A stretch of DNA of 32,214 nt, taken from positions 1 to 32,214 of the forward strand of contig NZ_SSTC01000050.1 in the NCBI RefSeq assembly GCF_004801855.1. The letters run 5' to 3'. The position numbers and the translations under genes are program-made. Shown in pieces: positions 22,584 to 30,104 of the stretch. The DNA comes from Pseudomonas sp. A-1. GTDB taxonomy: Bacteria; Pseudomonadota; Gammaproteobacteria; Pseudomonadales; Pseudomonadaceae. Numbering within the stretch: the first letter of the stretch is position 1; every line of letters begins with the position of its first letter. The notes below the pieces were generated by a model. It was not told the origin of the DNA and searched no databases. It saw only the letters and a program-made list of their open reading frames with translations.

Positions 22584-23486
22584 TCACCCCGCCGGCGCGT
22601 TGAACCCCACCCCGAAGTCATGCCCCCACACGCTCACCTCGCTGGCCTCGTAAACGCTGTGCCGCGTCCAGTCGAGGACCAGGCCGCCGAAGCCGTACTC
22701 GATGGCGAAGCCCGAGGGGGTGTCCATGTAGAAGGAGGTCATGCGGTCGTTGACGTGCTGGCCGAGGGTGGCCATCAGCTTGACGCCCGCGCGCTGCATG
22801 CGGTCGTGGGCGCGGCCGACTTCCACCAGGTTCTCCACCTCCACCATCAGGTGCACGCAGCCGCTGGGCACCGGCGCGCCGAACAGCGCCAGGCTGTGGT
22901 GGCGGCCGTTGTTGCAGTGCAGGAAGTAGATGGGGATGGCCGGGGCGTCCGGCGCCGGCTGGAAGCGGTGGATGTCGGACAGGCCGAAGCCCATCACATC
23001 GCGCAGGAAGGCCCAGGTTTCATCGAAGTTCGACGCCGGCAGCACGGTGTGGCCCATGCCCAGCTCGCCGGTGACGAAACCCGGCACACCGGCCGGCGAG
23101 ACGAAGCGGCGAAAGTCCGAGCGCACGCCCCATACCAGCTCGTGCAGGTTGCCGGACGGGTCGCGCAGGCTGGCCAGGCCGTTGACCCGGCGCACCGCGC
23201 ACAGCTCGGCGCAGCCGCGCTCGAACGGCACCCCGGCGCGCTCCAATTCCACGCAGGCCTGCTCGAAAGCTTCCTCGCCCGCCAGCTCCCAACCGCTGGC
23301 CACGTAGCGGTCGGCCGGCCCACCCGAGACGAACAGCCGGAACGGCCGCTCGTCCATCTTGATATAGAGGTCGCCCAGCGGCCCCTCCTCCACCATCATG
23401 CCCAGCACCTGCTCGGCCTGTCGGCGCCAGGCGCCCAGGTCGCGGCTCGACGCCACCACGTAGGCCAGTCCACGAATGTCCATCAT
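22584..23486 (-). CDS. hsaC: Type I extradiol ring-cleavage dioxygenase, HsaC/TesB-like
   Basis: A 300-aa two-module VOC-fold dioxygenase. Fe(II) ligands fit His146 (GMGHTVL), His212 (CVHLMVE) and Glu263 (AIEYGF). Catalytic His196/His197 (NGRHHSLALF) and Tyr253 (SFYMDTPSG) are in the places known from BphC. HsaC/TesB cleave the catechol ring of 3,4-dihydroxy-9,10-secosteroid (DHSA), and the neighbouring KshA-like and HsaA-like genes make that substrate more likely than dihydroxybiphenyl. Two ATGs are adjacent. The first (23486) has GAGGAG 7 bases upstream. It follows the Rieske gene by 57 bp. The cut between biphenyl-type and steroid-type specificity rests on context. Confidence 0.85.
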   Translation of the reverse strand: MMDIRGLAYVVASSRDLGAWRRQAEQVLGMMVEEGPLGDLYIKMDERPFRLFVSGGPADRYVASGWELAGEEAFEQACVELERAGVPFERGCAELCAVRRVNGLASLRDPSGNLHELVWGVRSDFRRFVSPAGVPGFVTGELGMGHTVLPASNFDETWAFLRDVMGFGLSDIHRFQPAPDAPAIPIYFLHCNNGRHHSLALFGAPVPSGCVHLMVEVENLVEVGRAHDRMQRAGVKLMATLGQHVNDRMTSFYMDTPSGFAIEYGFGGLVLDWTRHSVYEASEVSVWGHDFGVGFNAPAG

Positions 23487-23543
23487 CGGATTCTCCTCGT
23501 CGCGGCGCCGGGCGCGTCGCCACGCCCGGCGCACTGCTCGCAA

Positions 23544-24620
23544 TCAGCCCCTCAGGTGGCGCAGTTCCGGCTTCACGCCGACGTAGTCCATGTCGATCTC
23601 GTGCTCGTAGCGGCGGGTCGACTCCTCGGACGCCTCGTTGATCGGCTGGAAGAACTGGTCGTACCACTTGCGCGCGTGGTAGATCGGCCCGTCGCTCTCG
23701 CACAGCATCGGGTTGCCGATGCGCACCTTGTTGTCCCAGATGGCCACGTCGGTGCCCAGGGCGACCTGCTGCAGCTCGGTCCACTCGGCGATCAGTTGCT
23801 GGTTCTCCGCCTTGCTCAGCCCCGGGATGTTCCTGGTGGCCACGCCGAAGTGCAGGGTGAAGCTGTTGTGGTCGATGGCGGTGTTGCCGACGATGTAGAT
23901 GGTCTCCATGTAGTGGCCCTTGTACGGCCCCTTGAGCGACACCAGCAGCACGCCCGGCCCGTAGTAGGTGGCGTAGGTGATCACCGCCTCGCCCGCGCTC
24001 ATGATCCGCGAGCCGGAGATCTGCACCTGGGTGGCCTTGTAGTCCTCGAACAGGTTGGCGAAGAACAGCGACGGCGACTGGTGCGTCTCGTCGAAGTGCC
24101 CCATGTCGACGATGTTGTCCACCAGCTCGCGGCTGTTGGCGTTGATCACCCACTCGGCCCAGCGCATCTCGCTGTACTCCGGCGAATACAGCTCCTCCAG
24201 ACGCGGAATCTCCTGGCCTTCGATCGGCGGGTTGCCGTCCGGGTCGTGCCAGATGAACAGCGCCTCGTTCAGCTCGGCGGTGGCCCAGCGGCCCACCCGC
24301 GCCTTCGGCGGCACGCGCTTGCAGTAGGGAATGCTCACCGCCTTGCCTTCGCGGTCGAACTGCCAGCCGTGGAACGGGCAGACCACGTTGTCGTTCTCCA
24401 GCCGGCCGTGGCTGAGGTCGCCGCCCATGTGCGGGCACCAGGCGTCGAGCACCTGCAGCGCGCCGTCGGAGGTCTGGAACACCACCAGGCGGTAGCCGAA
24501 GGCGTTCACCGTATGCGGCTTGCCGTCCTTGTACTTCTGCGCCGAGCCCAGGCAGTGCCAGCCGCGGGCGTAACGCTCGGGGATCGGGTCAGCGATGATC
24601 TTTGCGCGATTCATGGACAT
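23544..24620 (-). CDS. kshA: Rieske non-haem iron oxygenase, KshA-like (3-ketosteroid 9alpha-hydroxylase oxygenase)
   Basis: A 358-aa oxygenase. The Rieske cluster ligands are Cys62, His64, Cys81 and His84 (WCPHMGG and CPFHGW). The mononuclear iron site fits His175, His180 and Asp296 (DMGHFDETH and IWDNKVR). The N-terminus IPERYARGWHCLG and the overall length match KshA, which with reductase KshB hydroxylates C9 of 3-ketosteroids and opens ring B. The start at 24620 has GGAG 8 bases upstream. A second in-frame ATG at 24614 has worse spacing. It is 17 bp after the HsaA-like gene. No reductase gene is in the window, so the electron donor must be encoded elsewhere. Several KshA homologues often coexist with different substrate preferences. 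Confidence 0.85.
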   Translation of the reverse strand: MSMNRAKIIADPIPERYARGWHCLGSAQKYKDGKPHTVNAFGYRLVVFQTSDGALQVLDAWCPHMGGDLSHGRLENDNVVCPFHGWQFDREGKAVSIPYCKRVPPKARVGRWATAELNEALFIWHDPDGNPPIEGQEIPRLEELYSPEYSEMRWAEWVINANSRELVDNIVDMGHFDETHQSPSLFFANLFEDYKATQVQISGSRIMSAGEAVITYATYYGPGVLLVSLKGPYKGHYMETIYIVGNTAIDHNSFTLHFGVATRNIPGLSKAENQQLIAEWTELQQVALGTDVAIWDNKVRIGNPMLCESDGPIYHARKWYDQFFQPINEASEESTRRYEHEIDMDYVGVKPELRHLRG

Positions 24621-24637
24621 GGTCGGGTCTCCTGGGC

Positions 24638-25825
24638 TCAGAGGAAGCTGTCGGTGGTGGTCTGGTCGGTGAGGGCGATGAAGCCGAAGGCGCGGCCGAA
24701 CAGGTCGACGTTGTTGGCGATGTGCGCGCGGCCGGTGAACACGTCGAGGAAGATCCGCGTCAGCGGATAGCTGCGGTAGGTGCCGGCAGCGCCGCAGCAG
24801 CGCAGCAGCTCGTTGATGTGGTGGGCGCACTCGTTGGCCACCTGGGCGAGCTGGTAGCGCTGGCGCAGCCGCTCGTTGACCGGCGCCGCCTCGCCGCGCT
24901 CGGCCCAGGCCATCTGCACCTCGTAGTGGCGCTTGCGGTTCTCCACCATCTGCTCGTGGGCCACCACCGCGCGGGCGTAGGCCAGCTGCGCGTTGGGATC
25001 GTCCACCGTGCGCATGCCGACGTTCTTGCTGATGCCCTGCTTGGCGTAGTCCTTGAAGTGCTGGATGGCCGCCGCAAGGCCGCCGAGGCAGGCGTTGGAC
25101 ACCGCCGGGATGAACATCTGGGCGAACGGCACCCGATACAGCGGCGCCGTGTTCAGCTCGCGACCGGGGTTGGCCGCGTCGTCGTGCTGCTGGGTGGCGT
25201 GGGTGCGGTGCAGCGGCACGAAGGCATCCTCGACCACGATGTCGTGGCTGCCGGTGCCGCGCAGGCCGATCACGTCCCAGTTGCGCTCGATGCGGTAGTC
25301 GCTCTTCGGCACCAGGAAGGTCCGGTAGCTGTTGCCCTTGCCGACGCCGGGCGTGATGTTGCCGCCGAGGAACACCCAGTCGCAGTGCTCGCAGCCGGTG
25401 GAGAAGCCCCAGCGCCCGCTGATGCGGTAGCCGCCCTCCACTTCCGTGACCCTGGCCACCGGCATGTAGGTCGAGGCCACCAGCGTCGAGGCATCCTCGC
25501 CCCACACCTCCTGCTGCGCCTGTTCGGGGAACAGCGCCAGTTGCCACGGATGCACCGCCACCACGCCGTACATCCAGGCGGTGGACATGCAGCCCTCGGC
25601 CAGCGTCTGCTGGATCTCGGCGAACACCTTGGGCCCGAACTCGAAGCCGCCGTGGCGTTTCGGCTGCATGACGCGGAACAGCTGCGCCTCCTGCAGCGCA
25701 GCAATCACGTCGTCGGCCACCTTCAGCTCGGCCTCGGCCTGCGCGGCACGCTCAGCCAGCAGCGGCACCAGCGCCCGGGCGCGGGCCACCAACTGCTCGG
25801 GGGAAATTCTTGTTGTTTGCTCCAT
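24638..25825 (-). CDS. hsaA: Flavin-dependent monooxygenase, HsaA-like (acyl-CoA dehydrogenase fold)
   Basis: A 395-aa two-component monooxygenase oxygenase subunit. It has the acyl-CoA dehydrogenase fold but lacks the dehydrogenase signature. Features are FRVMQPKRHGGFEF (about 50-63), STAWMYGVVAVHPWQLALFP, GRWGFSTGCEHCDWVFLGG and DVIGLRGTGSHDIVVEDAFVP. HsaA hydroxylates 3-HSA to the catechol DHSA using reduced flavin from HsaB, just upstream of HsaC in the pathway. The length matches HsaA (about 394). I chose ATG 25825 with GGGTGAG upstream. ATG 25837 is possible. It heads the operon with the KshA-like and HsaC-like genes. A 4-hydroxyphenylacetate hydroxylase-type enzyme is an alternative but fits the context less well. 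Confidence 0.82.
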   Translation of the reverse strand: MEQTTRISPEQLVARARALVPLLAERAAQAEAELKVADDVIAALQEAQLFRVMQPKRHGGFEFGPKVFAEIQQTLAEGCMSTAWMYGVVAVHPWQLALFPEQAQQEVWGEDASTLVASTYMPVARVTEVEGGYRISGRWGFSTGCEHCDWVFLGGNITPGVGKGNSYRTFLVPKSDYRIERNWDVIGLRGTGSHDIVVEDAFVPLHRTHATQQHDDAANPGRELNTAPLYRVPFAQMFIPAVSNACLGGLAAAIQHFKDYAKQGISKNVGMRTVDDPNAQLAYARAVVAHEQMVENRKRHYEVQMAWAERGEAAPVNERLRQRYQLAQVANECAHHINELLRCCGAAGTYRSYPLTRIFLDVFTGRAHIANNVDLFGRAFGFIALTDQTTTDSFL

Positions 25826-26277
25826 CGACTCACCCATGGTCGTGCGGGAAGAAGTCGCGGGCCGCCAGCGTTTGCGCAGCGGCTCGCCCTGTGTGACACG
25901 GGACGGATTCTTTGGCGGGGGCCGGGGGGCGACATCATCCGAATGGAGTAGCCGCGCGGGTAGTGGGGGTTTTGTTGATCTGGAGCAAGGAATGGGGTGG
26001 CGGGTGTGAGCGCTGATGGCGCAAGGCTTGGAGATGGCTACTGGCGGGGGGTTACAACTGCTGCTCTCGGTTGTTTTTTATCTGAGCCTCGCGCTAATCT
26101 CGACACATAACCTAGGCAAATAGAACCAGGATTCATCTATTCCAATATTGCCCACCTAAAATCAGACTAAATTCACTTCAAACAAATCTGACAGTGACAC
26201 CACAAAACCAAAATATATTTAAACATTATTTTTACTGAAAACTCATTGAATATCAGCTTTGCTCACACGGAGGATTT
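25826..26277. other. 452-bp intergenic region with abrupt drop in G+C
   Basis: The left part (to about 26040) is GC-rich and should hold the promoter of the HsaA-like operon. A GTGACAC string (25893-25899) there also occurs in the DUF1302 upstream palindrome. From about 26050 the sequence becomes AT-rich with many A/T runs and leads to a GGAGG ribosome site (26269-26273) for the P-loop gene. I see no gene, tRNA or insertion-sequence end. The composition break suggests the edge of acquired DNA. Confidence 0.6.
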
Positions 26278-27852
26278 ATGGCAAACCCAGACAGCTCGCC
26301 TTGCATTGAAGACCTGATGGATGCCCTGGAGTACTACGTCCCAACTGGTACTGCCGAAGGAGAGAAGCTAATTCTCGAGGAAGCTTTTGTTCAGACCCAT
26401 GAGTACGCCGATATCATTGCCCCTCCAATTGGAAGCCCTAGACTTCTAGTGGGAAAGAAGGGCTCTGGAAAAAGTGCAATACTTGACTTTACAATGAGAT
26501 TCCTCTCGGAAAGCAATATTCCAGGAATACTTATAAAGCCCATGCATATGGACCTGTCCTCCATGGGTGAAAACTCCTCGTCGGGAGAGCTAACCAGAAT
26601 AGCTTATGAAACCCTATTAAAATCAATATCTAGAGGTGTTGCCACACAACTAACCGGACTCGTAGTCGGCGACAACAAATTAATACTTCAAGACGCACTT
26701 GATGCCGGCACAAAAGACGCAGACTTTTTCTCTAAATTTGCCAACCTGTTGAATTCTTTTTCATCACCATTCACCGGCTATGATTTCTCGAAAATATTAA
26801 AAAATACCAGCCCTGAAAAATGCAGAAAGCTTGAAAGAGCCGTAAAGAAAAATATTGAAAAATCCGGAAGTGCATTCTACTTGCTAATCGACGACACGGA
26901 TCAAGTAGCAAACCCTGGAACACCAAATCACCTCAACAGAATCTGGGCCTGCATACTAGCTGCACGAGAGTTAACCCAAAACAACCCAAAAGTCAGATGC
27001 GTTATATCCCTCCGAGATGAAATCTGGAGAAGACTTGAAAACGAGGGTAGCGCCCAGCGCGATCAAATCGACCATTTTCAGCCTTTGGTTTACAAACTAA
27101 ATCCAACTCTAGATCACGTTCAGAGCATTATCGAAAAGCGGCTTATTTTGGCAGCCTGCAAAGCAGGAAGCCACACGGATCGGCCGGACTACTCTCTATT
27201 CTTTAAGGGATCTAGACCGAGAATGCCCAATAGCGAAACACTGAGCTCTTGGCCAGACATTATAAAATCCCGATCACGAGAGCGCCCTCGCGATGCCGTT
27301 CAGCTAGTAGGAAAAATGGCCAGCCTTGCCCTACAGGGAGAGCCAAAAAAAATAGATGAAAACATACTCTCAACAGTAATGCCAGAATACTCTAAAGAGC
27401 GAGCAGGCTTGGTCGCTGGCGAGTATGCAGACGAATGCCCAAAACTGCTTGAAGTTATACGAATGTTCCACAAACTAGACTGTAAGCATGGAGCATTCTT
27501 AGCCGATGCGGAGACTGTAAAAACTCATCTAACCAACATGCTTGGGGGATTTTCCGTTGAGATAAACGGCATCGCCATCCGACCCGACAGAGATGATGAT
27601 GTATTTAAGCTCTGGAACCTACTATTCGAAGCAGGTTTTTTCTACCCGAGAGTCTCAGACAGAAACCAGCCAGATGGATACCGCTTTGTTTATCCTCACG
27701 AAGAGCCTGGGCTCGTTGACAAACAGAGATGGAACGACATCCAGAAATCTCTCTGGGAAATCCACCCTGTTTTTCGAGACTATCTGATTGCAGAGCAGCG
27801 AAAATACAAATCTCAATTCGGGCTAGCCACTAAGCGAAAGACTCGTAAATAG
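26278..27852 (+). CDS. P-loop ATPase, Sll1717-like, probable defence gene
   Basis: A 524-aa ATPase. Walker A is LLVGKKGSGKSAILD (56-70, Lys65), and Walker B is FYLLIDDTDQV (200-210). The sensor-like VISLRDEIWRRL (242-253) follows, then a C-terminal region (about 380-524) rich in helix-forming sequence with no domain I can name. This arrangement is that of the proteins annotated as P-loop ATPase Sll1717 family, often found near defence genes. No effector domain is obvious, so it may act alone or with an unlinked partner. It has an excellent ribosome site (GGAGG, 4 bases before ATG). Its base and codon use (many AGA and ATA codons, 28 of 60 G+C in the row at 26641) differ sharply from neighbours, indicating recent transfer. 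It is a single gene on the plus strand. Confidence 0.83.
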   Translation: MANPDSSPCIEDLMDALEYYVPTGTAEGEKLILEEAFVQTHEYADIIAPPIGSPRLLVGKKGSGKSAILDFTMRFLSESNIPGILIKPMHMDLSSMGENSSSGELTRIAYETLLKSISRGVATQLTGLVVGDNKLILQDALDAGTKDADFFSKFANLLNSFSSPFTGYDFSKILKNTSPEKCRKLERAVKKNIEKSGSAFYLLIDDTDQVANPGTPNHLNRIWACILAARELTQNNPKVRCVISLRDEIWRRLENEGSAQRDQIDHFQPLVYKLNPTLDHVQSIIEKRLILAACKAGSHTDRPDYSLFFKGSRPRMPNSETLSSWPDIIKSRSRERPRDAVQLVGKMASLALQGEPKKIDENILSTVMPEYSKERAGLVAGEYADECPKLLEVIRMFHKLDCKHGAFLADAETVKTHLTNMLGGFSVEINGIAIRPDRDDDVFKLWNLLFEAGFFYPRVSDRNQPDGYRFVYPHEEPGLVDKQRWNDIQKSLWEIHPVFRDYLIAEQRKYKSQFGLATKRKTRK

Positions 27853-27859
27853 CGCGCAG

Positions 27860-27926
27860 GGTAGACAACGGCGCAGCCTTGTCTACCGATGCAAACGGTG
27901 GGTAATCGCTTCGCGAGTTACCCACC
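27860..27926. repeat. Double palindrome, Pseudomonas REP-like pair
   Basis: Two hairpins in tandem. GGTAGACAA/TTGTCTACC is at 27860-27868 and 27879-27887. GGTGGGTAA/TTACCCACC is at 27897-27905 and 27918-27926, and its loop TCGCTTCGCGAG pairs further. They begin 8 bp after the ATPase stop and could also end its transcript, though no T-run follows. The core GGTGGGTAA resembles dispersed Pseudomonas repeats. The GC-rich pattern of the host genome resumes here. Confidence 0.75.
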
Positions 27927-28023
27927 CTACTGAATTATAAAAGCGGATGAACTGGTGTCGTCTGCTGAAAACCAAAAATCGATAGCCGGCTTACTTGCAT
28001 CATCAGAACGCATCAAGCTGCGC

Positions 28024-28349
28024 TCACACTACACCTCCCTTGTCCACCGGATACCGCCAAACCCCACAAGCCACCTCCGCCAACACCTCCCCCCTGGCCA
28101 GAATCTCCCGCTCCGCCCAGTCCTCCAACTCATGCAGCTCACGGCTCAGCCCCGGCTGGCTGTACCTGAGCAGCTCTGCCTTCTTCACGTCCCAAGGCGA
28201 GCGCGACAGCGACGGGTTGAGGCTGCCGGCGAGCAGGGTCAGGTTGCCCAGGGTGTGCTTGAGGCGGTCGCGCTGTTCGATGAAGGTCTGCCGGCCTTGC
28301 GGGCTTTTCTGCACGGTTTTCGGACCGGCCAGTGCTCGTCCCACTTCTG
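28024..28349 (-). pseudogene. C-terminal fragment of a DUF262/DUF1524 gene, frameshifted
   Basis: This stretch is a second copy of the last ~290 bases of the intact DUF262/DUF1524 gene at 30105-31985. Bases 28063-28323 align at a constant offset of 2093. A single-base deletion near 28324 shifts the offset to 2094, and similarity continues to about 28349, where the copy breaks off next to the HipA gene. The protein segment from KTVQK to VWRYP matches its counterpart with 11 differences in about 91 residues, including the LGNLTLLAGSLNP motif. The DUF262 domain and the catalytic IEHILP motif are missing, so it cannot be a working nuclease. It is a relic of duplication or recombination, on the same strand as the intact gene. 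Confidence 0.88.
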
Positions 28350-28360
28350 GCCCGCGCTCA

Positions 28361-29638
28361 TCAGGCTGAATCATCGCCTTCTTCTGTGAGGCGTCGGGTA
28401 GTCAGTGCCGCGCGTTGTTCGATCAGGGTGGCAATCTGTTCGATCAGTGGCTCTCCCGCAAACATGGGCGTCGCCTGCAAGGTGCGCGCAGCCCCGGGCA
28501 GCGCCTGCGCCATGCCAAGGATTCGCTTGCGGGTCTGTGCGCGTGCCAGCCCGGCGGCTTCGGCGAATTGCTCCCAGTGCCGGAGCTGGACCTCGCTGAA
28601 CTTGTACTTGCTGCCCAGCTTCATCGCCATATTCGGGGTGAGGCTCGGGTAGATGGCGGTCGACAGCACGTCGTAGAGTGGAGCCAGGGTCGGTGCCGCT
28701 CTGGATGATGGTGGGGCGAACAGCAGCGAAAAGTTCTTGGCATGCGCATCGTGGTTGCCGACCAGTGCGTTGAACACCACGTAGTCCAACAGACGCAGCA
28801 CCTGGGGGGCGCTGGGGCGAGTGACGCGCCGCAGCAGATCGAAGCAGGCTTTCAGGTCGGGGCCGCCCTCGTTCTGATACTTCATTTCCGGCACCACGCC
28901 GAGCGCCTGGCAGAAATCCTCCTGATGCAGACGTACCAGGTTGCCTTGTGCATCGCGCTGGCGGTCATAGCGTGCGACCAGCAGGAAGCGGCGGTCGCCA
29001 GCCTGATGAATCCGCGCTTCGGCAGTTGGCAACTTCATCGCCTGGGCCAGGGCGAGGCAGAAGCCTTCATTGAGCACCGTATTATCGAGGGCGTGGATCG
29101 GCGGCTTGAGGATATGCGTGCTGGACTGTCCTCCCAGAGGCAAGCCGATGCGCTGCCCGTCGAACACCACCGGCAGCTTGTCCTGAGCGCCGGCGAGCGA
29201 CAGGCGCAGGCCGTCCTGACCGGCCAGCATCGGGCGACGGGGCAGCTCGTCGAGGATCGCGGACAGTCGTTGATCGTCCAGCCACGACACCTCGCCCGCG
29301 CCGGCGACCTGCGGGACTGCATCCTTCGGCAGCAGCGTGATGGCCCCGGCGCACTCGCCGCCGATGGCATCCAGCAGGGCGAAATCGTTCTGCCTCGATA
29401 CCTGGAACCGTTGGGCGATCAAGCGCCGCAGATGGCCTTCCGGTAACAGCCCGGCAAAGAAAGGCCGGGTACGAATGTCATCGAAGGGGGCCGCCTGCAG
29501 CGGCAGGGAGCACGACAGCGCTACCGCGTCGGGGTTCGCCAGCCAGCTGGGGTGATACGCAAAGCTCAGGCGACCATCCACCAGCGCCAAGGTGCCGACC
29601 TGCTCGGCGAACAGCCAGACTTCGAGTTCATGCGCCAT
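28361..29638 (-). CDS. hipA: HipA family serine/threonine kinase toxin
   Basis: A 425-aa HipA-type kinase. The N-terminal domain (1-100) has FFAGLLPEG and GGECAGAI. Ser147 in LSLAGAQDK matches the autophosphorylated Ser150 of Escherichia coli HipA. The kinase core has HILKPP (175-180), LNEGFCLALA, VARYDR, LHQEDFCQALG, the catalytic loop GNHDAHAKN (Asp297, Lys300, Asn302) and the metal ligand Asp323 in PLYDVLS. All key residues are intact. Known HipA enzymes phosphorylate glutamyl-tRNA synthetase and cause dormancy. The start at 29638 lies inside the antitoxin gene (11-bp overlap), which supports coupled translation. Its 3' end stops 11 bp before the DUF262 fragment, so it is bounded by the two DUF262 copies. 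Confidence 0.93.
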   Translation of the reverse strand: MAHELEVWLFAEQVGTLALVDGRLSFAYHPSWLANPDAVALSCSLPLQAAPFDDIRTRPFFAGLLPEGHLRRLIAQRFQVSRQNDFALLDAIGGECAGAITLLPKDAVPQVAGAGEVSWLDDQRLSAILDELPRRPMLAGQDGLRLSLAGAQDKLPVVFDGQRIGLPLGGQSSTHILKPPIHALDNTVLNEGFCLALAQAMKLPTAEARIHQAGDRRFLLVARYDRQRDAQGNLVRLHQEDFCQALGVVPEMKYQNEGGPDLKACFDLLRRVTRPSAPQVLRLLDYVVFNALVGNHDAHAKNFSLLFAPPSSRAAPTLAPLYDVLSTAIYPSLTPNMAMKLGSKYKFSEVQLRHWEQFAEAAGLARAQTRKRILGMAQALPGAARTLQATPMFAGEPLIEQIATLIEQRAALTTRRLTEEGDDSA

Positions 29639-29882
29639 GACGAGTGGGCTCTGCTGGAGTCGGAGAACCCGCCAGTCCGTCCAGTCGGACCCGGCCGCCC
29701 AGGGCATCGATCACGCGGAGCACCTGCTCCAGCCGCACCGTGGGCTTGCCGGCCTCCAGATCGACCACGAAGCGCACGCCCACCCCGGCGGCCAGGGCCA
29801 GATCGGCTTGCGTCAGGCCCAGTTGCTTGCGTGCGGCTCGCAGGGCTGCGCCGAGCGCTTGTGTGGAGTCGATAGGAATCAT
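29628..29882 (-). CDS. hipB: HipB-like XRE-family antitoxin and autorepressor
   Basis: An 84-aa protein with one helix-turn-helix of the XRE/Cro type: LGAALRAARKQLGLTQADLALAAGVGVRFVVDLE, then GKPTVRLEQVLRVIDALGG (about 10-63). HipB proteins bind HipA and repress the operon. It is the first gene of the pair and overlaps hipA by 11 bp. The ribosome site is weak. Its promoter and three matching palindromic operators lie directly upstream (29898-30014). The short C-terminal tail (SPTPAEPTRHGA) after the DNA-binding domain is where HipB proteins carry their degradation signal. Confidence 0.92.
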   Translation of the reverse strand: MIPIDSTQALGAALRAARKQLGLTQADLALAAGVGVRFVVDLEAGKPTVRLEQVLRVIDALGGRVRLDGLAGSPTPAEPTRHGA

Positions 29883-29897
29883 GCCGTGCTCGATTGT

Positions 29898-29913
29898 TTT
29901 CCCGATCGGGAAA
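29898..29913. promoter_or_regulatory. hipBA operator O1
   Basis: Perfect 16-bp palindrome TTTCCCGATCGGGAAA, centred at 29905.5, touching the -10 box and the expected transcription start. It matches O2 and O3. The layout resembles the TATCC-N8-GGATA operators of E. coli HipB, with a different core. Confidence 0.88.
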
Positions 29914-29941
29914 TTATTCGATCAAAATCGCGCCAATGCAA
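29913..29941 (-). promoter_or_regulatory. hipBA promoter (sigma70)
   Basis: Minus strand: -35 TTGCAT (29936-29941), 17-bp spacer, -10 AATAAT (29913-29918). It lies between operators O1 and O2, so bound repressor would block RNA polymerase on both sides. Confidence 0.72.
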
Positions 29942-29948
29942 GCCAGCA

Positions 29949-29962
29949 TTCCTGATCGGGAA
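29949..29962. promoter_or_regulatory. hipBA operator O2
   Basis: TTCCTGATCGGGAA, one mismatch from a perfect palindrome, centred at 29955.5, just upstream of the -35 box. Confidence 0.82.
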
Positions 29963-29996
29963 GATCCTGCGCATTCCGGCGCCTGCACGGGCGATT

Positions 29997-30014
29997 CATT
30001 CCCGATCGGGAATG
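29997..30014. promoter_or_regulatory. hipBA operator O3
   Basis: Perfect 18-bp palindrome CATTCCCGATCGGGAATG, centred at 30005.5. It is the most distant and longest site, 91 bp past the stop of the DUF262 gene. Confidence 0.85.
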
Positions 30015-30104
30015 GGATGCGGGGGGATCGCCGCATCGGCCATCGGCACGCACCGCGCAGGACCGATGCCCCTGGTAACGGCCCAGGCCATCCCGCGAGC
30101 CGAT

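Noticed and set aside
22425-24770. Long plus-strand open frame across the palindrome and dioxygenase genes
   Set aside because: It is antisense to the HsaC-like and KshA-like genes, which have complete catalytic residues. It has no ribosome site or recognisable domain.
28024-28374. Small hypothetical gene of 116 codons
   Set aside because: It is the duplicated 3' end of the DUF262/DUF1524 gene with a frameshift and without the catalytic part, so it is listed as a pseudogene.
27955-28389. Plus-strand open frame near the DUF262 relic
   Set aside because: It is antisense to the relic, lacks a ribosome site and has no resemblance to a known domain.
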